Assembly: GCF_000423285.1 (NCBI RefSeq)
Contig: NZ_AUHR01000007.1
Location: forward strand, 62,001 to 126,000
Length of the DNA stretch: 64,000 nucleotides
Direction: 5' to 3'
DNA from: Laribacter hongkongensis DSM 14985
GTDB taxonomy: Bacteria > Pseudomonadota > Gammaproteobacteria > Burkholderiales > Aquaspirillaceae
Shown: positions 9,912-17,721 of the stretch, piece after piece
How the letters are laid out: each line of letters opens with the position of its first letter
How positions within the stretch are numbered: the stretch's first letter is position 1
Notes under the pieces: model-generated
Databases searched by the model: none
The model's input: only the letters and a program-made list of their open reading frames with translations
Told to the model about the DNA's origin: nothing
Translations under genes and position numbers: made by a program

Positions 9912-10761
9912 GTTCCGGCTGGGCGGCGGCTGATTCACGCACCAGGAGGGCGGCCTTGCGTGTGCTGCCCCAGCGGTACTGGCCCAGCACGCCGGTGTCG
10001 CGGATGACCCGGTGGCAGGGAACCAGCACGGCCAGCGTGTTGGCCGCCACGGCACTGCCGACCGCGCGGGCGGCACCCGGCTGGCCCAGCTGCTGCGCCA
10101 GCATGCCGTAACTGAGGCGCTGTCCGGGCGCGATCCCGAGCAGCGCTTCCCACACCTTGAGCTGGAACCGGCTGCCGCGCAGCAACACCGGCAGCGGATC
10201 GTCGGCCGCCCGGGGTGCAAACACGCGCCGGGCCCAACCGGCGGCCGTGGCCGCATCTTCGTGCCAGACGGCCTGCGGCCAGCGGGCCTGGCAGCCGGCC
10301 AGCGCCGCAGCCGGCGTGTCGTCGACAAACGCCAGATAGCCCAGACCACGTGGCGTCCATGCCAGCAGGGCTTCGCCGAACGGCGTGGCAGCCAGTCCCC
10401 AGCCCACCGGCACGCCGGCCGCGCCGCGGCGCAGTTCGCCCGGGGTCAGCGCTTCGTGCTGCACGATCAGGTCGTGCAGGCGGCCGCTGCCGGACAGGCC
10501 GACGGCCAGTGCCGTGGCATCGACCGGGCGACCGGCCGCCAGCAACCGGCGGGCGTGTCCGAGGGTCAGGAACTGCACGAAGCGCTTGGGCGACACTCCG
10601 GCCCAGTCGCTGAACACCCGTTGCAGGCGGCTGTCGCTGAGGCCGACGGCCTGCGCCAGCCGGGACAGCGACGGCTGCTCGGCGGCATGTTCGTTCAGCC
10701 AGACGATCGCCCGCTCGACGACGGCGTAGTGGCGGGCGGCTGTTTCCATGGATTCCATCAT
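9901..10761 (-). CDS. AraC-HTH / methylated-DNA-protein-cysteine methyltransferase
   Basis: A 286-residue Ada-like protein. Residues about 10-95 form an AraC-type helix-turn-helix (SLSRLAQAVGLSDSRLQRVF, GVSPKRFVQFLTLGHAR). The C-terminal half is the O6-methylguanine-DNA methyltransferase fold with the acceptor-cysteine motif LVPCHRVI. The N-terminal Ada zinc domain that senses methylphosphotriesters is absent, so it probably repairs O6-methylguanine but cannot self-activate in the classical Ada manner. Start: ATG 10761 or 10758, both just after AGGAG; the longer ORF to 10950 lacks homology-like sequence. Confidence 0.9.
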   Translation of the reverse strand: MMESMETAARHYAVVERAIVWLNEHAAEQPSLSRLAQAVGLSDSRLQRVFSDWAGVSPKRFVQFLTLGHARRLLAAGRPVDATALAVGLSGSGRLHDLIVQHEALTPGELRRGAAGVPVGWGLAATPFGEALLAWTPRGLGYLAFVDDTPAAALAGCQARWPQAVWHEDAATAAGWARRVFAPRAADDPLPVLLRGSRFQLKVWEALLGIAPGQRLSYGMLAQQLGQPGAARAVGSAVAANTLAVLVPCHRVIRDTGVLGQYRWGSTRKAALLVRESAAAQPELSD

Positions 10762-10857
10762 CCTGCTCCTGCAAGCCGACAGGTCCAGCATACGGAGCCG
10801 GCCGCCTTGCCGACACCCGATTCCTGCCAATCTGCCGGACGGCCGGCAAAAACAGCA

Positions 10858-10883
10858 ACGGCACGCCGTGAAGGGCGTGCCGT
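10858..10883 (-). terminator. Intrinsic terminator downstream of the PhnA domain gene
   Basis: Perfect 10-bp arms, ACGGCACGCC (10858-10867) and GGCGTGCCGT (10874-10883), with a 6-nt loop. On the minus strand the hairpin is followed by TGCTGTTTTTG. It lies 7 bp after the stop of the PhnA domain gene and isolates it from the methyltransferase gene. Confidence 0.75.
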
Positions 10884-10889
10884 CGTGGA

Positions 10890-11105
10890 TCAGGCTTTCT
10901 TGAGGAAGCAGGTTTTCAGCACCAGCCCCTTCACCTTGTCGGTGCGGCACTCGATGGCTTCTTCGTCGTCTTCGATCAGGCGGATGCCCTTGATGACCGT
11001 GCCGCGCTTGAGCGTGACCGACGTTCCCTTGACCTTGAGGTCCTTGATGACCTGTACAGTGTCGCCGTCGTTCAGCAGCGTGCCGTTACTGTCGCGCACG
11101 TCCAT
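10890..11105 (-). CDS. Short PhnA (YjdM C-terminal) domain protein
   Basis: A 71-residue protein, MDVRDSNGTLLNDGDTVQVI, which is the SH3-like PhnA domain (DLKVKGTSVTLKRGT, then VIKGIRLIEDDEE). The usual YjdM/PhnA protein of about 110 residues carries a zinc ribbon before this domain; here it is absent. The family was once linked to alkylphosphonate use, but no phn genes are nearby and the true role is unknown. It has terminators on both sides and so is a single-gene unit. Confidence 0.85.
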   Translation of the reverse strand: MDVRDSNGTLLNDGDTVQVIKDLKVKGTSVTLKRGTVIKGIRLIEDDEEAIECRTDKVKGLVLKTCFLKKA

Positions 11106-11130
11106 GTGTTTCCTTTCAATCAGTCAAAAG

Positions 11131-11153
11131 AAAAAGGCCGCCTTGCAGCGGCC
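11131..11153 (-). terminator. Terminator of the nadD-rsfS-rlmH operon
   Basis: GGCCGC (11136-11141) and GCGGCC (11148-11153) form a 6-bp GC stem around a 6-nt loop. On the minus strand the stem runs into TTTTTCTTTT, a canonical rho-independent terminator 28 bp after the rlmH stop. Confidence 0.85.
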
Positions 11154-11181
11154 GGTTCCGGTCCGGCGGCTGCCGGACGGC

Positions 11182-11652
11182 TCATTCCCGGTGGTAGGGG
11201 TGGCCGTTGAGGATGCTGACGGCACGGTAGACCTGCTCGGCCAGCAGCACGCGCACCATGCCGTGCGGCAGGGTCATGGCCGACAGTTGCAGCAGGATGT
11301 CGGCGCGCGACTTGAGTTCGGCCGCCGTGCCGTCCGCCCCGCCGATCACGATGGCGATGTCCTGCCCGTCGGCCAGCCAGCCCTTGAGGTTGTCGGCGAG
11401 CTGCATGGTGGTCCAGTTGCGGCCACGCTCGTCGAGCACCACCAGTTTTGCCCGCGGCGGCAGTGCCGCCATCAGGCGGGCATGCTCGGCGGCAATGCCC
11501 TTTTCTGCCGTTACCCCGCCCCCGCGCTTTTCCGGCTTGATCTCTTTCAGTTCCAGCTGGACTTCGCGCGGCAGGCGCTTGGCGTAATCGGCGTAGGCCT
11601 CGTCCACCCAGCGCGGCATTTTGGTGCCGACAGCCAGCAGGGTGATCTTCAT
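11182..11652 (-). CDS. rlmH: 23S rRNA pseudouridine-1915 N3-methyltransferase
   Basis: A SPOUT-class methyltransferase of 156 residues that methylates the pseudouridine in helix 69 of 23S rRNA on assembled ribosomes. It begins [20 protein letters not shown]. The knotted SAM site is visible as [17 protein letters not shown] and the closing [21 protein letters not shown] region holds the conserved C-terminal HPYH(R/K). Length matches exactly. Last gene of nadD-rsfS-rlmH, an arrangement conserved in proteobacteria. Confidence 0.96.
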   Translation of the reverse strand: MKITLLAVGTKMPRWVDEAYADYAKRLPREVQLELKEIKPEKRGGGVTAEKGIAAEHARLMAALPPRAKLVVLDERGRNWTTMQLADNLKGWLADGQDIAIVIGGADGTAAELKSRADILLQLSAMTLPHGMVRVLLAEQVYRAVSILNGHPYHRE

Positions 11653-11661
11653 GCGCCGGAC

Positions 11662-12069
11662 TTACTCTTCGGTGGCCTTCCAGCCGCGCACGCCCGGAAT
11701 CGGGTTGAACACCGGCTTCTGGCCGCCCCACAGGGCTTCGAGGTCGTAGTAGTCGCGCACGGCCGGCAGCATGATGTGGATGACCACGTCGCCGGCATCG
11801 ACCAGCACCCATTCGCCGAACTGTTCGCCTTCCATGCCGACGATGTCGACGCCTTGGCCCTTCAGGGTCACGGCCACATTGTTGGCCAGTGCCTTGACCT
11901 GGCGGTTGGAATCACCGGTGCACACCACCAAGCGCGAAAACAGCGAGGTCAGCTCGCGGGTGTCGAGGTTGACGATGTCCTTGCCCTTGACGTCATCCAG
12001 CGCCTCGGCAGCGAGGGCGGCGATTTCGTCCGGGGTCGGATACGGTTTGGTTTCAATGACTTCGGTCAT
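11662..12069 (-). CDS. rsfS: Ribosome silencing factor
   Basis: RsfS binds ribosomal protein L14 and blocks joining of the ribosomal subunits during starvation. The 135-residue protein carries DVKGKDIVNLDTREL, VVCTGDSNRQVKALANNV and EGEQFGEWVLVDAGDVVIH, the conserved core of the family. It overlaps the nadD stop by 4 bp (ATGA), so its translation is coupled to nadD. The next gene, rlmH, starts 10 bp after its stop. Confidence 0.96.
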   Translation of the reverse strand: MTEVIETKPYPTPDEIAALAAEALDDVKGKDIVNLDTRELTSLFSRLVVCTGDSNRQVKALANNVAVTLKGQGVDIVGMEGEQFGEWVLVDAGDVVIHIMLPAVRDYYDLEALWGGQKPVFNPIPGVRGWKATEE

Positions 12070-12728
12070 GCGGGGCTTTCGGAACGGTAGAGCCGGTGAA
12101 GATGAATATAGTCGCGCACGGCCGGCGCAAGATGCCCGAGTCCGTCGCCACCGCGCGCCAGATCGGCGCGAATGGCGGTGGCGGAAATGTCCACCGGCGA
12201 TAAAGACAGGACGCGGATTCTACCCGCGGGCGGAAGATTTGCAAAATCAGTCGCTTGCCGCGCCTGCCACTCGGCAGCCACCGCAGGCGGCAGCGAACCG
12301 GCATCAAAGCCCGGCCGCACGGCAACCGCCAGATGTGCCAGCCCGAAGAGGTCACGCCAGCGGTGCCAGCGGTCAAGACTCGCCAGCTGGTCGCCGCCGA
12401 CCAGCCACCACAGCGCCGCCTCCGGCCCTGTCTCGCGGCGGATCATCGCCAGCGTGTCGACGGTATAGCCGGACAGCCGGCCGGACAGTTCGCGCTCGTC
12501 CACCGTCAGGCCGGGCTCGCCGGCCAGCGCCAGCCGCAGCATGGCCAGCCGGTCGGCCGCCGCTGCCGCCAGCGGTGCGCGGTGCGGCGGCGTGCCGGCC
12601 GGCAGCAGGCGCACTTCGGCCAGTTGCAGCTCGTCGCGCAGCGCCCGCGCCAGGCGCAGGTGCCCCTCGTGCACCGGGTCGAACGAACCGCCAAACAGGC
12701 CGATGGCCACACGCGGCAAGACAGTCAT
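12066..12728 (-). CDS. nadD: Nicotinate-nucleotide adenylyltransferase
   Basis: NadD joins nicotinate mononucleotide with ATP to form deamido-NAD in the NAD pathway. The 220-residue protein has the nucleotidyltransferase signature GLFGGSFDPVHEGHLRLA near residue 10 and the C-terminal ISATAIRADL motif (ISxTxIR). The ATG at 12726-12728 is the family start; a longer in-frame ORF upstream reads antisense to the ArsR gene and was discarded. The ribosome site is weak. It is the first gene of the operon and divergent from the ArsR-family regulator. Confidence 0.95.
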   Translation of the reverse strand: MTVLPRVAIGLFGGSFDPVHEGHLRLARALRDELQLAEVRLLPAGTPPHRAPLAAAAADRLAMLRLALAGEPGLTVDERELSGRLSGYTVDTLAMIRRETGPEAALWWLVGGDQLASLDRWHRWRDLFGLAHLAVAVRPGFDAGSLPPAVAAEWQARQATDFANLPPAGRIRVLSLSPVDISATAIRADLARGGDGLGHLAPAVRDYIHLHRLYRSESPA

Positions 12729-12784
12729 GGCAGGCAGCACCCCGCGAGATTCAAAGGAGCGGAAATTGTAATGTGGCAGGGGGC

Positions 12785-12812
12785 TTGCGAATAGTTTACA
12801 AAAAAATATAAT
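12785..12812 (+). promoter_or_regulatory. Promoter of the ArsR-family regulator with embedded operator
   Basis: TTGCGA (12785-12790) and a perfect TATAAT (12807-12812) are 16 bp apart. The stretch 12793-12812, read on the minus strand, is closely related to the palindromic site at 13200-13217 (shared ATTATAT then TTTG three bases on). The -10 element is thus inside the putative operator, as expected for an autorepressing ArsR protein. Confidence 0.65.
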
Positions 12813-12836
12813 GATGCCGTCGACAGGATGCCTTTC

Positions 12837-13157
12837 ATGCAGATCGATCTTCTCCAAGCCAATGCCCGCGCCGCTTCGGCGCTTCTGAAAAGCCTTGCCA
12901 ACCCCGACCGGCTGCTGCTGCTGTGCCAGCTCGTCGGCGGCGAACGCACGGTCACCGAACTGGAAAACCTGACCGCCATCCACCAGCCCACCCTGTCGCA
13001 ACAGCTGGGCGTGCTGCGCAACGAAGGGCTGGTCGACACCCGGCGCGACGGCAAGTGGATGTACTACCGGGTGGCGCGCGAAGAAGTCTTGATCCTGCTC
13101 GACGCCCTGCACGGCATTTACTGCAAGACTGCTCCCGGGCCCGGTCCGGCCGCCTGA
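12837..13157 (+). CDS. ArsR-family repressor, BigR/SqrR-like persulfide sensor
   Basis: A winged-helix repressor of 106 residues starting MQIDLLQANARAASALLK. The DNA-recognition helix is HQPTLSQQLGVLRNEGLV. It has exactly two cysteines, C30 (RLLLLCQL) and C96 (GIYCK), 66 residues apart; this is the spacing I recall for the dithiol pair of BigR (C42/C108) and SqrR (C41/C107), which form a tetrasulfide bridge with reactive sulfur. No metal-site motif CxC is seen. The ATG at 12837 has AGGA 8 nt upstream; ATG 12828 abuts it and is less likely. A terminator separates it from the efflux operon it probably controls. Confidence 0.85.
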   Translation: MQIDLLQANARAASALLKSLANPDRLLLLCQLVGGERTVTELENLTAIHQPTLSQQLGVLRNEGLVDTRRDGKWMYYRVAREEVLILLDALHGIYCKTAPGPGPAA

Positions 13158-13167
13158 AAAACGCCAG

Positions 13168-13187
13168 GCCGCGTCATGCGGCTTTTT
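13168..13187 (+). terminator. Terminator after the ArsR-family regulator
   Basis: GCCGC (13168-13172), loop GTCAT, GCGGC (13178-13182), then TTTTT. It ends the regulator transcript 11 bp after the stop codon, so the efflux genes need their own promoter. Confidence 0.75.
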
Positions 13188-13199
13188 CTGCCGCAAACA

Positions 13200-13217
13200 T
13201 TATATAAATTTGAATAA
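13200..13217 (+). promoter_or_regulatory. Palindromic operator candidate upstream of the RND efflux operon
   Basis: An 18-bp imperfect palindrome of form TTATNNAAATTTNNATAA (14 of 18 positions symmetric) lies just before the adaptor gene, in an AT-rich patch that also holds -10-like TATAAA. A related site overlaps the regulator promoter at 12793-12812. AT-rich palindromes are typical for BigR/SqrR-type repressors. No -35 is clear. Confidence 0.6.
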
Positions 13218-13226
13218 CGTACCGAC

Positions 13227-14264
13227 ATGAACCGACTGCCCCTCCTCCCGCTCGCTGCCGCTCTTGCCGGTCTGGCAGCCCTTTCTCCCGCATTCGCCGC
13301 CGGCCCGGCCCTGCCGGCAGTCACCGTCGGCGCACCGGCAGCCAGCGGCGTTTACCAGGCTGACGGGCAGGTCGAAGCCGTGCGCGAAGCGCGGCTGGCC
13401 GTCCCGGTGGCCGGTCGTGTCACCGCCCGCCCGGTCAATGCCGGTGACCGCGTCAGCGCCGGCCAGCTGGTAGCCGAAATCGACGGTGAAACTGCCCGCG
13501 AGGCCGCCGCTGCCAGTGCCGCCCAGATTGCCGCCGCCCAGGCCCAGCTGGATGTGGCCCGCCGCGAAGTCGAGCGGGCCCGCGCGCTGGCCGCCAAGCA
13601 GTACCTGTCAGCCGCCGCGCTGGAACGGGCCGAAGCCCAGTACCGCAGCGCCGCAGCCCGCGCCCGCGCCCAGGGGGCCAGTGCCCGCGCGGCCGGCGCC
13701 CAGGCCGGCCTGTACCGCCTGAGCGCCCCGTTTGCCGGCCTGGTGGCCGACACGTTTGCCAACGTCGGTGACCTGGCCCAGCCGGGGCAGCCGATTGCCG
13801 TGGTCTACGACCCGGCGGCCCTGCGCGTCACCGCCAGCGTGCCCGCCAGCGTCGAAAGCCGGGTGCAGGCCGGCGGCAGGTTCGCCATCGTGGTCGACGG
13901 CCAGCGCCTGGTGCCGTCCAGAGTGCAATGGCTGCCGGCCACCGATGCCGTCAGCCAGACGCGCACGCTGCGACTGGAGCTGCCGGCACAGACCGCGCTG
14001 GCACCGGGCCGCTTTGCCCGGGTCGAGCTGCCGGTCAGCGGAGCGGCCGGCAGCAGCCGGCTGACCGTGCCGCAACAGGCCGTGGTGCGCCGGGCCGAAC
14101 TGACCGCCGTCTACGTACTGCGCGCCAAGGGTGCGCCCGAGCTGCGCTACGTGCGGCTGGGCGACAGCCTTGGCAGCGACGTGGAGGTGCTGGCCGGACT
14201 GCGGACCGGCGAGCGGGTGGTCACCACGCCGGAAGCGGCGGCCCGCCGCACGGGAGGTCACTGA
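13227..14264 (+). CDS. RND efflux periplasmic adaptor (membrane fusion protein)
   Basis: A 345-residue periplasmic adaptor that would bridge the inner-membrane pump and the outer-membrane channel. It has a cleavable signal peptide (to about AFA at 25), a lipoyl/barrel-sandwich half motif (VAGRVTARPVNAGDRVSAGQ), an Ala/Arg-rich coiled-coil hairpin at about 85-160, the returning half (LSAPFAGLVADTFANVGD) and beta-barrel and membrane-proximal domains. There is no lipobox. The stop overlaps the pump start by one base (TGATG). Preceded by the operator at 13200-13217. Confidence 0.93.
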   Translation: MNRLPLLPLAAALAGLAALSPAFAAGPALPAVTVGAPAASGVYQADGQVEAVREARLAVPVAGRVTARPVNAGDRVSAGQLVAEIDGETAREAAAASAAQIAAAQAQLDVARREVERARALAAKQYLSAAALERAEAQYRSAAARARAQGASARAAGAQAGLYRLSAPFAGLVADTFANVGDLAQPGQPIAVVYDPAALRVTASVPASVESRVQAGGRFAIVVDGQRLVPSRVQWLPATDAVSQTRTLRLELPAQTALAPGRFARVELPVSGAAGSSRLTVPQQAVVRRAELTAVYVLRAKGAPELRYVRLGDSLGSDVEVLAGLRTGERVVTTPEAAARRTGGH

Positions 14265-17200
14265 TGCGCACGCCTGCATCCATGGGGCTGGCCGGCCGGC
14301 TGGCGGCCTTTTTCCTGCAAAACCGCATCACGCCGCTGATTGCGCTGCTGCTGTTGCTGCTCGGCCTGTTTGCCGTCGCGGTCACCCCGCGCGAGGAAGA
14401 GCCGCAGATCAACGTCACCATGGCCAACGTGCTGGTGCCCTTCCCCGGCGCCAGCGCCGAAACGGTGGAATCGCTGGTGGCGCAGCCGGCCGAGCAGGTG
14501 CTGGGCCAGATCAGCGGTGTCGAACACGTGTTTGCCCTGTCGCGTCCGGGGCTGGCCATCCTGACGGTGCAGTTCCAGGTCGGCGTGCCGCGTACCGATG
14601 CGCTGGTGCGCCTCTACGACACCGTGCACAGCCACGGCGACTGGCTGCCGCCGGGCCTGGGCACCCTGCCGCCGCTGATCAAGCCCAAGGGCATCGACGA
14701 CGTGCCGGTGGTGGCCGTCACCCTGTTTGCCCGTGATCCGCAGCAGGGCGCCTACGCACTGGAACGGGTGGCACACAGCATCGAAGGCGACCTCCAGCGG
14801 GTGGCCGGCGTACGCGAAGTCACCACCCTCGGCGGTCCGGGTCGCGCCATCGGCATCGAACTCGACCCGGCGCGCCTGAAAGCCGCCAGGCTGACCGTCA
14901 GCGACCTGCGCCGTGCCCTGCAAGGCGCCAACGCCGCCCTGCCGGCCGGTGAACTGATCGCCAACAACCGTAGCCTCACCATCGAAACCGGCCCCTTCCT
15001 CGACAGCGCCCGCGCGGTCGAAAAGCTGGTGGTCGGCGTCTACAACGGCCGCCCGGTCTACCTCGACCAGGTCGCCCGCATCACCGACGGCCCGGAGCCG
15101 GCCGTGCGCTATGTCTGGCACGGCATCAAGGGCCAGAACGGCGGCGAATACCCGGCGGTGACGCTGGCCATCACCAAAAAGGCCGGCGCCAATGCCGTCG
15201 CGGTGGCCGATGCCCTCAAGGCGCGGCTGGCTTCGCTGTCCGGCACGGTGATTCCCGACAGCGTCGGCGTCGAAGTGGTGCGCAACTATGGCGAAACCGC
15301 CAACGACAAGGCGCAGACGCTGATCAAGAAACTGGCCTTTGCCACCGCACTGGTAGTGGCGCTGGTGTTCTTTGCACTGGGCCGCCGCGAGGCTGCCATC
15401 GTCGGCGTGGCAGTGGTCCTGACCCTGACCGCCACCCTGTTCGCCTCGTGGGCGTGGGGCTTCACCCTCAACCGGGTGTCGCTGTTCGCGCTGATCTTTT
15501 CGATCGGCATCCTGGTCGACGACGCCATCGTGGTGGTGGAAAACATCCACCGCCACCGCCTGCTCGACCCGGAAGCCCCGCTGGTCACGCTGATCCCGCG
15601 TGCGGTGGACGAGGTGGGTGGCCCGACCATCCTTGCCACCTTCACCGTCATTGCTGCCCTGCTGCCGATGGCCTTTGTTTCCGGGCTGATGGGGCCGTAC
15701 ATGAGCCCGATCCCGATCAATGCCTCGATGGGCATGCTGATCTCGCTCGGCGTGGCCTTCGTCATCACCCCGTGGCTGGCACTCAAGTGGCTGCCGCACC
15801 GGTTCGAGGCCCACGCCGGCATGGCCGGCCGCCTGCTGCCGCTGACCCGCCGCCTGTTCGCGCCGTTCCTGGATGACCGCACCGGCACCCGCGCCCGCCG
15901 CCTCCTGGGATTCGGCGTGGCCGGCCTGATCGCGGTGTCGCTGCTGCTGCCGGTGTCCGGGCTGGTGGTGCTGAAAATGCTGCCGTTCGACAACAAGTCG
16001 GAATTCCAGGTAGTGGTCGACCTGCCGGCCGGTACGCCGGTGGAGGAAACCGCGGCCACCCTGCGCGAAATGAGCGCCTGGCTGGCCACCCAGCCGGAAG
16101 TGGTCAACTGGCAGGCCTATGCCGGCACCGCGGCGCCGATCAACTTCAACGGACTGGTGCGCCAGTACGGCCTGCGGGCCGGCGGCGAAGTCGGCGACAT
16201 CCAGGTCAACCTGGCCGACCGCCACGAGCGCCACGCCAAGAGCCACGACATCGCCCGCCGGGTGCGGCCGGCACTGGAGGCCATCGCGGCCCGCCACGGC
16301 GCGCGGGTCAAGGTGGTGGAAGTGCCGCCGGGTCCGCCGGTGCTGTCGCCGATCGTGACCGAAATCTACGGCCCGTCAGCCGCCGGCCGCGATGCGCTGG
16401 CCGGGCAGATCCGCCAGCTGTTCACGCAGCAGGACGGTGTGGTGGACATCGACAGTACCGTCAATCCGCCGGCCGCCAGGCGCGTGCTGGTGGTCAACCA
16501 GGCCGAAGCCGCCCGCCGCGGCGTACCGCAGGCCGAAATCGTCGCCACGCTGGCCGCCGCCCTCAACGGCGACAATGCCACCTGGCTGCACGGTGCCGGC
16601 AAGTATCCGGTGCCGGCACAGCTGCGCCTGCCCGTGTCTGCCCGCGGCAACGACGAAGCCCTGCTGGCGCTGACCGTGCGCGCCGCCAGCGGCGAACTGG
16701 TGCCGGTGCGCGAGCTGGTGACGGCCGAGCCCGGCACGGTGGACCAGCCGCGCTGGCGCAAGGACGGCCTGCCGCTGGCGATGGTGGTGGGCGACATGGC
16801 CGGCCAGACCGACAGTCCGCTCTACGCCATGTTCGGCATGCGCGGCGCCATCAGTGCGCTGACCGCGCCGGACGGCGGCCCGGTGGCCGAATACTTCATC
16901 CGCCAGCCGGACGACGCCTGGCGCGGCTACGCCATCAAGTGGGACGGCGAGTGGCAGATCACCTACGAAACCTTCCGCGACATGGGTGCGGCCTACGCTG
17001 TCGGCCTGGTGCTGATCTACCTCCTGGTGGTGGCGCACTTCGGCAGCTATCTGGTGCCGCTGGTGATCATGGCGCCGATCCCGCTGACCCTGATCGGGGT
17101 GATGCCGGGCCATGCCCTGCTCGGGGCACCGTTCACCGCCACCTCGATGATCGGCATGATCGCGCTGGCCGGCATCATCGTGCGCAACTCGATCCTGCTG

Positions 17201-17488
17201 GTGGATTTCATCCGCGAGGAAGTGGCGCGCGGCGTGCCGTTCAAGGAAGCCGTGGTGGACTCGGCCGCCACCCGGGCCCAGCCGATCGCGCTGACCGCGC
17301 TGGCTGCCATGCTGGGCGCCCTCTTCATCCTCGACGACCCGATCTTCAACGGGCTGGCCATCTCGCTGATCTTCGGCATCCTGGTGTCGACCGTCCTCAC
17401 CCTGCTGGTGATCCCGCTGCTCTATTACATCGCTTTCCGTTCCAGTCACGAGGGCGACCACGCCCCATCCCAAGGAGAAACCGCATGA
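14264..17488 (+). CDS. RND efflux pump, inner-membrane permease subunit
   Basis: A 1074-residue proton-driven transporter. After the first helix (RITPLIALLLLLLGLFAV) come the large periplasmic loop, the TM4 proton-relay motif SIGILVDDAIVVVENIHRH with paired Asp, a second periplasmic loop, and TM10-12 (LAGIIVRNSILLVDFIREE). The sequence resembles the general efflux (HAE/NFE-like) permeases rather than CusA-type metal pumps: no Met-cluster is obvious. Substrate is unknown; the regulator and flanking sulfur proteins suggest a sulfur-stress product. It is coupled to genes on both sides by TGATG and ATGA overlaps. Confidence 0.94.
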   Translation: MRTPASMGLAGRLAAFFLQNRITPLIALLLLLLGLFAVAVTPREEEPQINVTMANVLVPFPGASAETVESLVAQPAEQVLGQISGVEHVFALSRPGLAILTVQFQVGVPRTDALVRLYDTVHSHGDWLPPGLGTLPPLIKPKGIDDVPVVAVTLFARDPQQGAYALERVAHSIEGDLQRVAGVREVTTLGGPGRAIGIELDPARLKAARLTVSDLRRALQGANAALPAGELIANNRSLTIETGPFLDSARAVEKLVVGVYNGRPVYLDQVARITDGPEPAVRYVWHGIKGQNGGEYPAVTLAITKKAGANAVAVADALKARLASLSGTVIPDSVGVEVVRNYGETANDKAQTLIKKLAFATALVVALVFFALGRREAAIVGVAVVLTLTATLFASWAWGFTLNRVSLFALIFSIGILVDDAIVVVENIHRHRLLDPEAPLVTLIPRAVDEVGGPTILATFTVIAALLPMAFVSGLMGPYMSPIPINASMGMLISLGVAFVITPWLALKWLPHRFEAHAGMAGRLLPLTRRLFAPFLDDRTGTRARRLLGFGVAGLIAVSLLLPVSGLVVLKMLPFDNKSEFQVVVDLPAGTPVEETAATLREMSAWLATQPEVVNWQAYAGTAAPINFNGLVRQYGLRAGGEVGDIQVNLADRHERHAKSHDIARRVRPALEAIAARHGARVKVVEVPPGPPVLSPIVTEIYGPSAAGRDALAGQIRQLFTQQDGVVDIDSTVNPPAARRVLVVNQAEAARRGVPQAEIVATLAAALNGDNATWLHGAGKYPVPAQLRLPVSARGNDEALLALTVRAASGELVPVRELVTAEPGTVDQPRWRKDGLPLAMVVGDMAGQTDSPLYAMFGMRGAISALTAPDGGPVAEYFIRQPDDAWRGYAIKWDGEWQITYETFRDMGAAYAVGLVLIYLLVVAHFGSYLVPLVIMAPIPLTLIGVMPGHALLGAPFTATSMIGMIALAGIIVRNSILLVDFIREEVARGVPFKEAVVDSAATRAQPIALTALAAMLGALFILDDPIFNGLAISLIFGILVSTVLTLLVIPLLYYIAFRSSHEGDHAPSQGETA

Positions 17489-17721
17489 CCATCGAACGCG
17501 CCATCCGCTTTTTTGCCGGCTGCATGATCCTGTTGAGCCTCGCCCTGGCCGTCCCGGCCAGCCCGCTGTACGCCAGCCAGAACTTCCTGTGGCTGACGGC
17601 CTTTGTCGGCGCCAACCTGTTGCAGTTTTCGCTGACCAACTTCTGCCCGCTCGCCATCGTGCTGAAAAAGCTCGGCGTCAAGGAAGGCACGGGCGGCTGC
17701 GGAGGCCGGGCATGTTCGTAA
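17485..17721 (+). CDS. DUF2892 (YgaP-type transmembrane) small membrane protein
   Basis: A 78-residue protein with two hydrophobic helices (FFAGCMILLSLALAV and FLWLTAFVGANLLQFSL) followed by TNFCPLAIVLKKLGVKE, the conserved NFCP-like end of DUF2892, and a Cys/Gly-rich tail GGCGGRACS. DUF2892 is the membrane half of YgaP, a membrane-bound rhodanese; here the rhodanese half is encoded separately two genes downstream. Its ATG overlaps the pump stop (ATGA), and its end overlaps the tolC start by 10 bp, so it is an integral member of the pump operon. Its biochemical role is not known. Confidence 0.88.
   Translation: MTIERAIRFFAGCMILLSLALAVPASPLYASQNFLWLTAFVGANLLQFSLTNFCPLAIVLKKLGVKEGTGGCGGRACS

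Noticed and set aside
14258-16297. 679-codon minus-strand frame opposite the RND pump gene
   Set aside because: Same reason: a codon-bias shadow with low-complexity product, no start context.
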